From assembly GCA_013399305.1 (NCBI GenBank), contig VXAI01000018.1, positions 611,107 through 675,106 on the forward strand: 64,000 bases of DNA. Reading direction: 5' to 3'. Below, one piece after another: positions 35,901 through 48,700 of the stretch (position 1 is its first letter; the number at the start of each line of letters is the position of its first letter). A program made the translations under genes and the position numbers. Under the pieces are notes generated by a model, which did not search any database, was not told where the DNA came from, and worked only from the letters and a program-made list of their open reading frames with translations. This stretch comes from Rostratula benghalensis (lineage: Eukaryota > Chordata > Aves > Charadriiformes > Rostratulidae).

Positions 35901-38669
35901 GAAAAAGAAATGGGTTGTCCTGGCAACTGGCATACCTTTCCAGCACTCCAAGATTATTGGATGAAATACATGTTTTCTAATTAAATTCATAAAAGGTGGC
36001 ATTTATCAGAGTGTGACCTCTGCACATTTTGGTGTAGGAATGGTTATTTTCTTGCAACTGAAGGATTTAATAATGGTCTGTCTTTGATCTAAATGTGATA
36101 CTTACAACCCCTTTTAATCGAACAGAGGACTTCTTTTCTTTTTTTCTTTTTTTTTTTTTAACTTTAAACAATAATAGTAGAAATTGTGAATAAAGCCCAA
36201 ATCAATCCCTCAGATTAAGAAGAACCAGCTGCGAGCAGCCTCTCACATGCAATGATATAATTCCACTGTAATTACTCCGGATTTATAACACTATGGGTGA
36301 GATGAAATCACACCCACTAAATTGAAGTCTGAACCTCACTGAAAACATCAGCATTTCTACTAGGCTTGACAGGCCCCAGCCCAGACTTCATGCCAACAAG
36401 CAAACTGGCAACCTGCAGTCCTGCCCATCAGCCTCTCATCCAAGGTCAAGGATGGCAGAACTGGAATGACAGCCTTGGAGAAAGGCTGCCAGATTTAATA
36501 AATCTTCCTCAAAGCCAATCTTTCTTCTCTGGGCACTGCTTGGAAGCCAGCAATGGACTAGTGGAAGCCACAAACACCAGGGGAATGGCAACATCACGTT
36601 GGCTGTTGTGGTTGTCCATGCAAATCTTGGGAGTCCCAGAAAGAAAAGGAAGAGCAAGAAGCATCAGTCAGGTTGGGTTATCAAACTATTAAGAAGTAGA
36701 AGTTCTACTGCAGGTAAGATAGCAGGCTCTGGTCTGCACAGCCATTCTCAGATGGTTCAACCTGCAGCGTGGATGGGTGCCATAAAAAGGCAGCTGCCTG
36801 GGAGAGAGCACAGCTTCAGTGCATCTCTTAGTCTTTGAACTCCAGGACCTCTTGAGATAAACAATCTAAATTAAGCAGCAAAACATTCCAGGCTCCCTAG
36901 CAAAGCCATCCGTTTTGGAGAAGCCCTTGGAAAGCAAGGCATCTACCGGAGATGGCCACAGGACGTCAAAACATTTTACGGTCACTCCAAGTGGCCTTCC
37001 ACAGATTTAAACACAAAATGACTGGTTTACTCCAAAACTCAACTTTCTTTGGAAAAGCAGGCAGCTCTCTTGAGCGCTTCTCATCTAAATAAATCTATTT
37101 AGATCACTGCACATACTGAACTGGAAAGCACTGAAGAGCACAGGCTAGGAGGCAAGCATTTGCTGAAATATTTATCATTCAAAACCAACAAATCAACAAC
37201 AAGAGGGGAAGTGTATTTTTAAAAAGTCTTCTTTGCAATGTGCACTTCTGAGGAAGAACACTGGGAACAACAAAAATCTCTCTGTGAGGCAGAACACGTA
37301 AAGGGAGTGGACAGATAGAGAGGCAGCTAGAGACCTTGCCAGCCCAGACCAGCCCTTTCTCCTTACAGATACAGCCCTGCCATTTCCTATGGCAGTGTGT
37401 GGAAAGACCAGCAGCAAACACCCAGGAGAGGTGGGAAGGACATCACCCATGTTGTCCTTTCCACAGCCAGGAGATCCTCTAAAGGAAAGGAGCAGGGAGA
37501 TCATCTCTCTTCCACCCGCTGTGTCTGGTAGGAATATCAGAGCAGATGAGAAGACTCCAGCAACAGCCCAGTGGCTGCCTACAGATGAGATCAGAATTTT
37601 TTATTTTTTTTTTAATAGTGGAGGAACTCTGTTCAGAGCAGCAGTTGCCAGGAGAGATGAGTGCGTGGGATGGGGAGAACCGCCTGGTGCACACCAGGTC
37701 AGGAAGCAATGAAGAGCCTCCAGGGGAAATGAAAGGGAAACATTTTGCCTACAGATTCTCCTCTGAGGTGTCATGGATGCAAATAACCTTTTTTCAGACT
37801 GCAGACTAAAGCGTTCAAGAGACATAATCACACCTGATAGCACTGGTCTGTGGCTGAATTCAGACAGGCTGCTGTCAGGTCCCACTCCCTTTGCGGAACA
37901 GGGGAGGAGCACGTAGTGATGGTCAGTCTGGTCATGAAGCTCCTCCAAGCTCTGTAAACCTGTTCCCTCCCACTTGCTTTCACAGTTGATGGTCTTCTGA
38001 CATGGTGCTTCTGACGTGGTGGAGAAAGAGGCTTTTTTACATAGAGATGTATCAAAGGTGACTATGAAAAGGCCTTTTTCTCCTCTACCCTGGAAGTGAT
38101 GACCTGAACTGGAAAGATTTCAACTCCTAGGAACATCAGCAAGACACCAACCTCCTTCTGCATCTTCCCTTCCCTGAAACAGGTTTTCCAAAGCTCTGAG
38201 GACTACCAAGGTGCATGGGACAAGGGTGACAGCCACCATCTGAAGACAGTCATGGCCCAAATGTTCCCATGGTGACTCGCATATCGTGATACAAGGAAAA
38301 TACAACAAGTTGCAAGCAGCACTTGTTTATTTGCACCACCCATTTACTGCGCTGAAACAAGACAAGGATGAGATAGAGCATGTCTTTCCCATGAGGAGTT
38401 TTTGTCCGTGGGTCTGTCCATCCTGTAATCATGTCTTTGCATGCAACAGCTCTCATGTAACTGTTGGGAACCTGGATAGACATGAACAAAGACTGACTCG
38501 CTCTGTCAAATGCCACTCCACCTGCCAATCACTTGGTGGGTTGCATTTACTTAATTTTCCTTTCCCTGCACCATGGTAATTTCATGCTGCCAAAAGCCTA
38601 CCTTCTCTTTCAGATAAACAATATCAACAGCAACATCCTGTATTACAACACATTCAATTTATTTATGAT
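35901..38669. other. Unique non-coding sequence
   Basis: 35920-36130 is AT-leaning and conserved-element-like. T-run at 36147-36159. A short inverted repeat cctggtg-ca-caccagg lies at 37683-37698. No exon or repeat family recognised. Confidence 0.5.
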
Positions 38670-38770
38670 CTCTCAAAGACTCAATTAGCTTCAGTTTACT
38701 CATCTGTGAGATGGGTACAGGATCTCATACCTACTTCAGAGCTACCATCAATCACTAGATAAATTATTCA
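38670..38770 (+). mobile_element. MIR-like ancient SINE remnant (3' half)
   Basis: The segment cttcagtttactcatctgtg followed by agatggg and catacctact matches the strongly conserved MIR words cctcagtttcctcatctgt, aaatggg and atacctacct. About 22 of the best 27 positions agree by eye. The tRNA-like head is not visible. Confidence 0.6.
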
Positions 38771-39012
38771 TCGTTTTACAAGGTATCATTAGCCATGCTC
38801 TTTCATACCTGAGAATGCACACACACATGGAAAGCTTTAGATGATCACCGTTAATGCTTGATGCTTTCATCTCAGTGACAGTGATCCGGGGAGAAATGCC
38901 CTCCACAACCCCGATTTTATTAAGGAGCCCAAGTCTGTTCATGGAATAAGGATTTGGGATTTCTCATCACTGGTAGTCCTGTTCTTGCTCTCCTGTAGTA
39001 CTCCATCCCTGT
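38771..39012. other. Unique sequence between two SINE remnants
   Basis: Nothing recognised in this stretch. Confidence 0.45.
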
Positions 39013-39140
39013 TGTGCCTCAGTTTTTCCACCTCACTTCCTAAGGTTTGATTTATTCACACCTACAAAAGCGTTACAAAAAAAAAAAAAATTTTTTAAAA
39101 ATATCCCTGTATGAAAGGTGCTATGAGAGGAAAAAATATC
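39013..39140 (+). mobile_element. MIR-like ancient SINE remnant with L3/CR1-type tail
   Basis: Begins with tgtgcctcagtttttccacc and ends with gtatgaaaggtgctatgaga. These are the core and the 3' tail words of amniote MIR/L3-type elements (usual tail: gatgaaaggtgctata). An A14-T6 simple tract (39077-39096) lies between them. It has the same orientation as the remnant 240 bases upstream. Confidence 0.6.
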
Positions 39141-40904
39141 ATCATGCCTAAAGCCCATGATGAGAGGTGACTTGGCTTTAACAGATTAGTCAATACTGCC
39201 TGGTGAAAAATAGGCCTTCTGATGGATTTCGGTGTCTGCTCTGCCTTGAATAGCAAAAGCACTTAAATGCTTACGCAGACTGCTGCTCCCTTCATTGACA
39301 ATTTACAACCAGGGGTAGTGGCTGGAAGATAGCTGGCATGAGTAGATAAACTGCCAGGCCCCTAAGATACTAATCATCTATTATACTCTTTCCCATTGCT
39401 TGCCAATGAGACGTTGCTGATACAGAGGAGATTTTTTTTTTTTTGTCCTGTTGCATTCATCCCATAAATTAAAGAAAAAGCACCTTTTTTTTTTTTGTTA
39501 CTGTACATTATTGGGTCTTCTCAATTGCTCCATTTTTATTCAAACACCCAATCTTGCTGTTGAAAACCAGCCTTTAGATGGCTGGAAAGCTGTTGACTGG
39601 ACTTACTACTCCAAGCAATGCTGTGTCTGTGACCCTGAGGCAAACCTCTCTCAAGGATTGCCATCAGAGCCGTGGTCTCTCCTAATGAATTTGCTCTACG
39701 TAATGAGCTGATGGTGCCAGGTTTGCTGGGTGCTCTGGAGGACAGTGGCTACCAGGCAATTACACAGAGGCACATTCTCCATTAATGAAATGCACCTCAT
39801 TTACCAGCAGTACCAGAAAGCTGGGATTAAGCAGGAATGCAAATGTGGGGTTTTTCTTGCCTTTAACTGCCTTTCTCACATACGCAGTTTGTATGGGGAT
39901 GGTGCTGCCTGAACATCAGTCTTAGCTTGGACAATTAATCTTCCTACACTAAGCCAAAGACATAGTTTTTTTTTGCAGAGAACCGTGACCAAATAGACAC
40001 ACACACACAAATTTGGTGTCAGCCCAGCACGCCAACCACCCAGGCCCCAGCCCTGCATCCAAGTTGTCACTCAGGCACCTTCCTTTGTCCCCTGTTGTCC
40101 CTCCCAGGGAAGCCGGCTCCTTCTGCCACTGCTTCCCACCGCCATAATCAGCCCATCAGCTAAACCAGCAGCCCCAGGTGCAGCTGATTTTCAGTGCTGA
40201 AAACTCCCTTTAGAAGCTGCAAAGAGTTTTGGGGGTACCCAGCATGCTGGACATACACGGCACTCAAAAATCACACTACAAGGAGTGACAGGAAAATCCT
40301 GGGAATCAGAACCCTGAACTCTTCCAAAAATCTTTTCACAAGGAGGTTCAAGCCCTGCTTTTGGCTGCACTTGGAGATGCTGCCCACCTAGAAATCAGCA
40401 GTGCATGCCAGCAAAGCAGGGAGAGGTAGTATGTAGTCCCCACATTATTTTCCTTCTTTGCTTTTAATTGCCCAATGCAAGCTTCTCCTGGCTATGGCAG
40501 CATCAGTACCTGCTCGAGAGCTGCTATGGGAGCCAGGCAATGAGGACTGAAAAGCCTGAGCCTCAAAATAAATGTAAAGAAATACAGTGTTAGCCCTGAC
40601 TGGCTTGGGCAAGGCTGCCCACAGTGTGAAAATGGGGACCTTCCCCATCCCACACCACCTCTCAGGGAACAAGGCCCCATGCCTGCAGACGCTCACACCC
40701 CCAGAGCAAGCCTGGATCAAAGCTCCTCAATCCACCCACTTTATACCATCAGACAGATAAGTCCAGATCTGAAACTGAGCAACTTTTGCAGGAGAGGTGA
40801 TGGGGAGCTGAGCGTGGCTCTCACTCTGTAGTGCCTCTATACTACACCTCCTGCTTCCAGCCAGAGATTTCAGCTCAGGTAATTGCACGGTTTAGGGTAC
40901 CACA
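39141..40904. other. Non-coding sequence
   Basis: T-runs at 39432-39444 and 39485-39496, and a CA repeat (39997-40009). No gene or further interspersed repeat recognised. Confidence 0.5.
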
Positions 40905-41010
40905 GGAACAAAACAAACAAACAAAAACAAAGCCCAAAACCTAAGAATTTGTTTAAGGGCAGGGGGGGAAGAAAAAAACCAACACCAACAAACCCCAAAA
41001 CCCAACAACA
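40905..41010 (+). repeat. A/C-rich low-complexity tract
   Basis: AAAC repeats followed by a G-run, then caaccccaaaa and ccaacaac words. The minus strand of this tract is T/G-rich with several short G-runs. Confidence 0.8.
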
Positions 41011-41770
41011 GGTAATTCCCTAGTGCAACTTGTTCAGCTCGTGCCCTCTTCTGCCGTCCCCCAGCCCCTGACCCTGTACCCCTGCCTTGAGAGCTCCCAC
41101 CCCGTTTGCAAGGGCTGGAGACAGGCAAAGCACATTTTAAGTTCTCACCCTCCATCAGCTACACGTGTGACTGTTCCAAGCCCACCCAGCTAAGCACATC
41201 ACCAGCTCAAAGGGACCACCACTCCTTGAAAAAATAAAAAATATTAAAAACAAAAAAAATATCACAGGGCTGAGAACTAATTACCTGGCAGCTAATTATC
41301 CCGCACTCAGCAACTGAGCCCACCACAAAAAGCTGGGGAGAAATTCCCACATTCCCAGGCTTTCCTCCTGCAATGCTCGGGTACCAGCTCACCCCAGTGC
41401 AGGGCCAGACAGTGAGTCAGTGGAGGGGAAGTCGGTGAGGAAGAGGAAGGCAGCCAGGAGATAGCAAGCATCAGTGTGGGAGGCAAAGGTTGCAGCAATG
41501 CTGGGCTTTAGGTGAAAAAAAAACCCAAAACCCAAACTAGCAAAGAGAAAGGGACTGGGTTTGGAATTCTGTGGAAATGTTAAAAGTGTCTGGGGGGGGT
41601 GGGGGAAATTAATAATAATAAAAAAAAGTCTCCAAACTTGCAGGAGGTTCAGGAGAAGGGGTGGCAGGTTTGATAGCCTTCTTACATGACATAAATCCCC
41701 TTGGCTGACATAATAAGGAGCTTTATCTGCCCAGGTGGCCCAGGAGCCAGCCAGGGTATCAGTGACATTC
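41011..41770. other. Non-coding sequence
   Basis: Short A/C-rich patch at 41514-41536 and an interrupted G-run at 41591-41604. A 129-codon minus-strand frame (41389-41778) is unrecognised. Confidence 0.5.
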
Positions 41771-41859
41771 GTTGCCATGGGAACGCTATTACCAGGAAAC
41801 GTGGCTCAAGGTGGAGAGGAAACCCCAGAGATTCATTAGCAACAGGTTCCCATGGCAAC
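41771..41859. promoter_or_regulatory. Paired perfect RFX X-boxes
   Basis: GTTGCCATGGGAAC (41771-41784) and GTTCCCATGGCAAC (41846-41859) both fit the full palindromic X-box consensus GTTNCCATGGNAAC used by RFX winged-helix factors. Their starts are 75 bp apart, about seven helical turns. A weaker X-box-like ttaccaggaaac lies at 41789-41800 and a half-site agcaac at 41838-41843. Each 12-fixed-base motif is expected far less than once in 64 kb. RFX factors are known to control ciliary, immune and neural genes; which applies here cannot be read from this window. Confidence 0.7.
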
Positions 41860-41888
41860 CGCTCCAAACTCATTAATAATTCTTCCTC

Positions 41889-41914
41889 CCCCCCCCCCCC
41901 CCCAAAAAAAAAAA
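41889..41914 (+). repeat. C15-A11 homopolymer junction
   Basis: Fifteen C (41889-41903) are followed directly by eleven A (41904-41914), 30 bases downstream of the second X-box. Confidence 0.85.
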
Positions 41915-43780
41915 GCCAACCCAACTTCTTTCTGAGCGTGGGTGTGAAAATCCTCTGGGAAAGCTGATCAAAGGGAGGGGAAGATGCACACAGGTGCAAG
42001 GAGCAGCACAGCTCTGTCCCCGTCACCTGCCCATCCTCCACCTCCAGAACTTGCCCGTTTAACCCCTGATATAAAATAAAAGCAAGTGGCTGGGGTGGAC
42101 GCACTCATTTGCAGGGCAGCATCACACTAAGGAATACCCTGTGACCCAAGACATGCTGCAAAGGGTAAAAATAAGATTTCTCCATTCAAACGGAGTAAAA
42201 GCAAGAAGCAGCCCCAACGTGGCTCCAGTCCCAGATGGTTCCTCTCCTCTGCCCACCCCAACGGGTGCTCCCATGTCCCCTCTATTCCTCTCCTGCCACC
42301 GAGACCCACTTTCTGCTTGCTAAATTTGTTCGCCCCGGATTCGAGCCCGCAATTCTCTTCTTGTCCTGAAAACACAGCCGGGCAGCAAAAAGTGTTACTA
42401 CATACAAGAGAGGAGCAGAAGGTGGAAAATATGGGTAAAGTCAGAGCACAGGGAATGAGACCCAAACTCCAGTGCTGCTCCCCCCCTCCCGACTTTCCCA
42501 GGAAACACGATGTGCTCCCTCATTCCTGAAAAATCCCATCTGGGCAGGGAATACCTCAGCTTTGAGTTTTTTATAGCACTTCCAGGAAATCTTGCTACAT
42601 TACACACATCCCAGTTCAGGTGTCAGTGGGACACGTCAGTGTGAGTCTGGCTTGGGAGAGGACAGAGAGGGAGATGCAGGCTTTATGAGGTCTTAGATAA
42701 AGAGGGGGGGGGGAATCTCTACATTCTCTGCTCTAACAGCAAATTTACTGTGAACAAGGAAACACCTGTAGCGTGAAGCTGCTGGGAGCTGCGAAAGGGA
42801 AGTGGTAAATCATCTGGACCAGAAAGAGCATCCCCTATGAGCACCTGCAGAACGCGAACCACGGGGTCAGGCAGCACAGAACTCCCGTTTCTTTTAATAA
42901 GCAGCCTCTTTTTTTCCAGCTGAGTTGAGGTGTCCTTCATTTCCATCTCTTTTTCTCTTTTGTGAGGCAACAAACATTTAAGGGAGAAGCAATACTTGAT
43001 CCCTACAGTATAAATATTCTTGGGAGATGATGTCTCCTTTTATGCCTCAGTGCCTCTTCCAGTCCCCAAAACCCCAAGCTTGGGCTAAACTCACACCCAA
43101 CTGAAAAGGGGGGTGGAAAAGCATTTGTATTGCTTTGTTTTGCTGATATTCTGCATGTGTTTTCTCAAAACGAGAGCTCTCTCATTTGAAAAGCTGTCCC
43201 AAATCCATAGTTTAAAACAGAGCTAATATCAAACCTGTTCCTGTGATTTTTTTCCTATGGATTTCAATGAGACTGCTAACAGGAGAATTAGGTAGTGTTT
43301 GTAGTATTAAGTGTTCTGGAGCACTTCTGTAACAATAGCTGTTCCTCTCAAAGCCAAATAATATTGATTTAACTATAATAATAGCATAATAACTGAACAA
43401 GCCTGGGGGAAGAACGTATGGCTTCTATTTTTTCACATTTGCTTGCTTTACATAAATGAGATATAATCTCCTATGATAAACTAATACAAATATCAAACAA
43501 ATCAAACCATCTCCATGGTTTTTATCCTCTGCAGTTACAATAAAAAGTCTCAGGCAATATTAACCAAATACATTTCCCATGCAAATATTAGATCCCGGCC
43601 TGCTGCTGTCAGGCTTCCAGGAGAGGGTTTATTTTTCCTATACCTCCAGCCTCACCTCTCAGCTAGATACCAAATAGTAAGAGTGACACTCTTGACTGAA
43701 AGAGGCTCCCACATCAGAGAAACTGTCAGATAGTGCAGATTAACAGATTTGGGAGATATGTATTTTTATTTTATTTAGAT
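41915..43780. other. Unique non-coding sequence
   Basis: A G-run at 42704-42713 is the only simple repeat. No exon, RNA or interspersed repeat recognised. Confidence 0.5.
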
Positions 43781-43806
43781 ATGTGTGTGTATATATATAT
43801 ATATAT
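43781..43806 (+). repeat. (TG)n(TA)n dinucleotide microsatellite
   Basis: About five TG units run into about nine TA units without interruption. Confidence 0.9.
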
Positions 43807-45735
43807 GAAAGTTCTTTTGTTTATATAAACAGCAAATTTTTTCACTACATGAGACCACTGTTACAAGACAGATATCTGATAAAATCAATAAATACTCAGG
43901 TCTATGGCTGTTTCTCTCTAATTGTTAATGTTAGGGCAGGGCTTCCAAACTTTTCCCTCTGCAACCTCACAATCTAAAATTACTCGGGTGTTTTTCTCAA
44001 TTTTAATAAATATATAGCCCCAGATATCACAAAACCTGGTTTCATAACTTTTTCTTCTTGCAGCAATTATACGACAAAGGCAAGAAGCTCCTTCAGAGCC
44101 TCTCTTTATCGCAACTGCTTAGGACGCTGCTAAAGTTCATCACGGCACAGGGGCTGAAAAGAAAGAGACAGCAGTCAGCAAATTACCAAGCCACCAACAG
44201 GAAAGCCTTCATCTCAATATGGTCTCAAATCTGACTTTCTTTTAATTCTGTCTGAGCAGGACAGTCTTTTTCCCATCATGTGATGGGTCAAAAATACATA
44301 TACTTGTTAGAATGCGATTTTGATAGAAAGAGCAAAGGTCAGGGAATATGCTTTCATTATTCACCATAATAAGACTGAGACTTGTAGAAGAAAGATATTA
44401 ATAGGACTCAAGAGGGAGTTGCTTGGCTCGGTGCTAGGGACAGTCCAGCTGTGCTGTGTGAAGGCAGGATGGGGCCAAGAGGCACAGCCTATGGGTACCC
44501 TGAGCCATCCAAAATCGTGAGGGATGCCCTGTGCCACAAGAGATGCTTCGCAAAGCAAGAAACCCCCCGGTACCCAGTGGGACTGGACTTGCAGCATCCT
44601 TGTTAGGAAGCCCAGAACTTTTACAGGGAAACCATGCAAACGTGAAACACCCCACTGCTCTAAGATCCAGAGACAAGGCAGATGACTGTCCCTCTCTCTC
44701 CTGTCACACATCCAGTGACAGGCAGCAACGACCCCTCAGGCTTCAAGGACACACAGCTTGCACTTCAGAATATGGCAGAGAAAGGTGAAATACTCCTGTC
44801 AATCAGGTCTCCATGTCTCTCTCTTCTCTGATGAGCATGTGCTGTTGAGGCACACAATAAACATCACCTACCAGAACACATCACTGCTGGAAAAAATGAG
44901 GTGTAGAATTGCAAGATGGTTTTAGAAACATCTATAGCTTTAACCTAAAGTACTGGTGTTTAATTGGCATAACAAGTGGAATTAAAAACAACTTACCCTG
45001 GGCAGGATTAGACTAAGGATTTTTAAATGCTACTTGTTATGTCCTATTAAATACCGCTGTTGGGTTAATGTAGGTCTTGAGAAATTGTGGTATTGTAATG
45101 CTACCATGGCCTTGAAGACCCAAGCTTCCCAGGATACCTGTGCTGCAATTACCTCCATCTGCAGACTTCAAGTCGCAGAGGACCTGTCCTTTTTGGCTGC
45201 TCCCTCAAGGGTAGAATTTGAGATACTTTGGCAAACTGATAATACATCTTGCACCATTTCTGCCCAAGCTGTGCTTTTTCCTGCAAGATAAAGACTTAGG
45301 TTCCAAGGCCATCATTCTGGTACCTATCACCACAGCCACAATTCACTTTAAATAGGCTTCTAGAGAAGCGAAAAATCAAGGTATTTTAAGTCTTTATATA
45401 AAACAGTAATTCCTTTCCTCAAGGACAGTATTTTATCTGCTGCATAATGAGATGAAGAAATCCCATCAGACTAAAGCAAGAGTTAAAAGCAGTGCAAAAA
45501 CTGCTCCAGGTTCCCAAAAATCGTTCTACATCTCTACAGTAAGGCCTCGGGAGATGGTTTCATCTTTCAGCATATAAAAGCCCTGCAGGCCTCTTTGAAT
45601 ATATAAATGGCCTAAAAACATAGGGAAAGCCACGTTCCTCCTGAGATTTTGTGTATCTGACTTCATTAGTGATCTGCACAAGGAAGATTTTCCAGAGCAC
45701 CAAAACAATGGGAAATAAAAGCACGGAGTCGAGGG
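43807..45735. other. Non-coding sequence, AT-rich at first
   Basis: 43200-44300 is among the more AT-rich parts of the window. An acceptor-like tttttcttcttgcag ends at 44063 and opens a 56-codon frame (see findings). Nothing else stands out. Confidence 0.45.
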
Positions 45736-45778
45736 AAGAAGATTCCTTCTCTGTGAAAGAAGATTCCTTTCTCTATGA
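45736..45778 (+). repeat. 21-bp imperfect tandem duplication
   Basis: aagaagattcctt starts at 45736 and again at 45757, each followed by a ctct-tgaa block. The two units differ by a one-base insertion and one substitution. Confidence 0.85.
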
Positions 45779-48700
45779 ATGACTACTTCAGGGAAAGATG
45801 GTTCACGAAACAGTATTGTTATCTTTAAGATTGCTTTAGATGTGAAGGAGTCCAGGCATTCCCACTTCTTTTTAAGCAAAGCCATGAATATACACTGTGT
45901 GCTTGGTTCAGGCTGGTGTGAGGAAGCAAATCCAACACGGAGGTCATTCAGAAGTTGGTTATGGATCTCTCGAAACAACTTTTCTACAAGAACAGCAATA
46001 ATGATATTATGAGCGCCAAACTCTCCAGCTGGAGACCCTGAGGTATTTTAGCTGAAGAATCTCTGCACCCAATTTTCAGCAGCCCTGCTATTCTGTAAGT
46101 CAACAACTTCCACAGACACCAATGTGTTCGATGGCCCTCAATTAAACCAGAGGCCAACTAGCCCCGGCTGGCTGAAATAGGCACCTAAAAATCACTCACT
46201 CCTATTAAAACTTCTGGCTTTAACATTTATCATTTGCTTATAGCTTTCAAACGTCTGAAGACTGCAAAACTGGCACAAACCCAGCCTCCTGCAAGGTCAC
46301 CACCATGTCCTCCCTGCAGCAGCATGCCATGTCTCAACCTGAGTCAGGTGTAAACCCCACAATAAAACCTGCTTCTCCCTTCCTGAAAAATACTGTTTCC
46401 TCTTCAGGCTGCTACTCCAACACCAATGATGGAGTTACTGGAGTCACCACAGACTTTTAACGGCTGAAGGGAACAGCCACACAGCAGCTCTGTTTGCAGC
46501 AAGCTTCTACCCTTGCCATAACTCAGGTGTGGAGGCGTTCTTCTCAGGATCTGCTTGGGGAATTTGCATGCAGGAGCTAATGTCTCCTCCCATGCATAAG
46601 GACAAAAATCATCAGCTACCACATCACAAGTAGCACGTCTTGTTCCAGACGTGACTCTGAACCCAAAAAGCTAGATATTTGGTTTTTTCCCTCTTTGATA
46701 TATCACTTGGCCTAATGAAAGTCAGCCTTTCCTCCCTTGCTTCTATCCTTGGGCCACAACACCTGCATCCATGTTTCCGTCCAATAAACCAGCTTGGCTT
46801 TCTCAAAGCAAACAACCATGACAGATCAATGTGCTAAAAAATAAAATAAAATACAAACTCAGAAATTGTAGATGCAGCAGCAATTTAAGCAAAATAAACA
46901 GAACTGCACAGGTCATAACAGGCGTGGAGATTTAGAGAAGGTCCTGTGGACTGGCTGCCGTCCACTTCTGAAACCACATAACTTCAAGGAAAATCAATAG
47001 GCGTTGTGCTGCTCTTGCAGATACATCCACCAAAGAGGCTCTTGATGGACTCTAAGTGTGCTGCTTTCCACCAGGCGTGGGGACAGCTTGGAGGAGGGGG
47101 ACAGGGGAGGAAGGAGATCACCATCCTGTGAACATCCTGAAAGTACCAGGATCTGTGGCAGCTCTCTTCTGCCTGTGACACCAGGTTTCTCTGAGCTCTG
47201 GTGTTCAGCCCTGGGTCTAGAAGCTCCCTTTTTCTGGTTTCTTCCAGTTTTAACTCTTTCTGCTTGTGATGCTAAGACAATTTGGCCCAACTCTGAGCTC
47301 CATTCTAGTAAGGCAAGGCACAGGCTCCCTAAAGCTCAGACTGGCACTGATTTCAACATGTTCAAGATTAGATCCATTAGATCCACAAACATTTCACACA
47401 CTCTTCAAGTTTCTCCATAGTGTTAAGCAAAAGCTGGAGGATTTATCAGCAGCCCTATCTCCGAGGCTAGAGAATAAGGAGAAAAGGGTCAACAGTCCTC
47501 ACCTCTCCTGCTCAGAACATTGCAGCACACCGTGGTCCAGCCATATTTCACACAGCATATCCTCTCGGCGCTACCCAGTGTTAAATACAGCTACAAAGTT
47601 AGCCTTAAAAATAATAGCATGGAAAAGGAGAGGAAGAGTTATAGGGAAGGAGAAAAAGTTATGTTTTCAGCTGAGATTTAAAGTGAGCTGCTGAGTCAAT
47701 GAGGCAGAGAGGGAGTGGAAGAGAAAGCCGCAGTGCAATAGCTACTCTGTCTTCAGCCATGAAAGGAAAGATGAACAAATTGGCTTAAAATTGCCCTCCT
47801 TAATTTTATAGCCTGCTGTACATACCTCATCCATCTCACGGCTCAGCTTGCTCAGCCCAAGCTGCATTCCTGGAGCCCTCTGTCCTCCCTGACCTGTACA
47901 GACAGCCACGTCCCCCTCCTTGACACCCACAGGGACCAAACCACAGAGGGGCAAATGTGCAAGGAGAGCTGAGGCTCAACCTGAGCTCCACATGGTACCC
48001 ACACAAGCGACCCCAGCTCTTCCCAACCTCTATTTTCCTTGCTTTGCAGCAATATACATCCCTTTTCTATTAATTTGCTCTCCCGGTGTGCTTATTATTT
48101 AAACTCTGCATTACTTAACTCTCCAACGTGTTTTGAGACACAGTTTGCAGAAAAAGCACTATGCAAAATAAAATTGTATCTTCTGTTCTAATTTGTTTCA
48201 GGGGCTAATTACCAGTTTTATTGGGTTTCTGAGCATGAACGTGTGCTGCATACTATCTACAGCACAGCTGCATAACAGAAAGTGATCCTTTGAGCATTAG
48301 AAGTTTCATACGTTGTTTTTAAAACAGTATGAGAAAGGGAGATAATAGATGGTCATTATGCATTGAAGAGGTTCCATTTTTCAACCTGCTTTTTTGGGTT
48401 TAGTGTCAATACATGGGTATTCCCTACAGCCCCTACCAAGCCTGCTACGGCCCTTTAGTCCAGCAAAGCTCCACTAGAGCCCTCAGCAGCTACTGAGCGC
48501 ATCACACCAAAACGTTAATCTTAAGGAAAGATGTTCGTCTTCAGGGATGAACAAATTTCAGCACTACTTTCTTAAAAAGAGGCCTTAGCCTGTTGCAGCC
48601 TCCCAAGAAGTGAATAAACACCAGGAGAAATGGCCGCTGATGGGAACCAGCCTTTGGGAAGAGCAACCCTGGCTTCACGGGCTTTGGGCCGTGCACGGGC

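Noticed and set aside
37683..37698. Inverted repeat cctggtg-ca-caccagg
   Set aside because: Seven-base arms are expected by chance many times in a window of this size.
41514..41536. Telomere-like cccaaa repeats
   Set aside because: The unit is irregular A/C low-complexity sequence, not TTAGGG/CCCTAA.
42337..42350. tRNA B-box-like ggattcgagccc
   Set aside because: No A-box, acceptor stem or cloverleaf can be drawn around it.
45526..45978. 150-codon minus-strand open frame
   Set aside because: A frame of this length is expected a few times by chance in 64 kb at this composition, and the sequence shows no domain I recognise.
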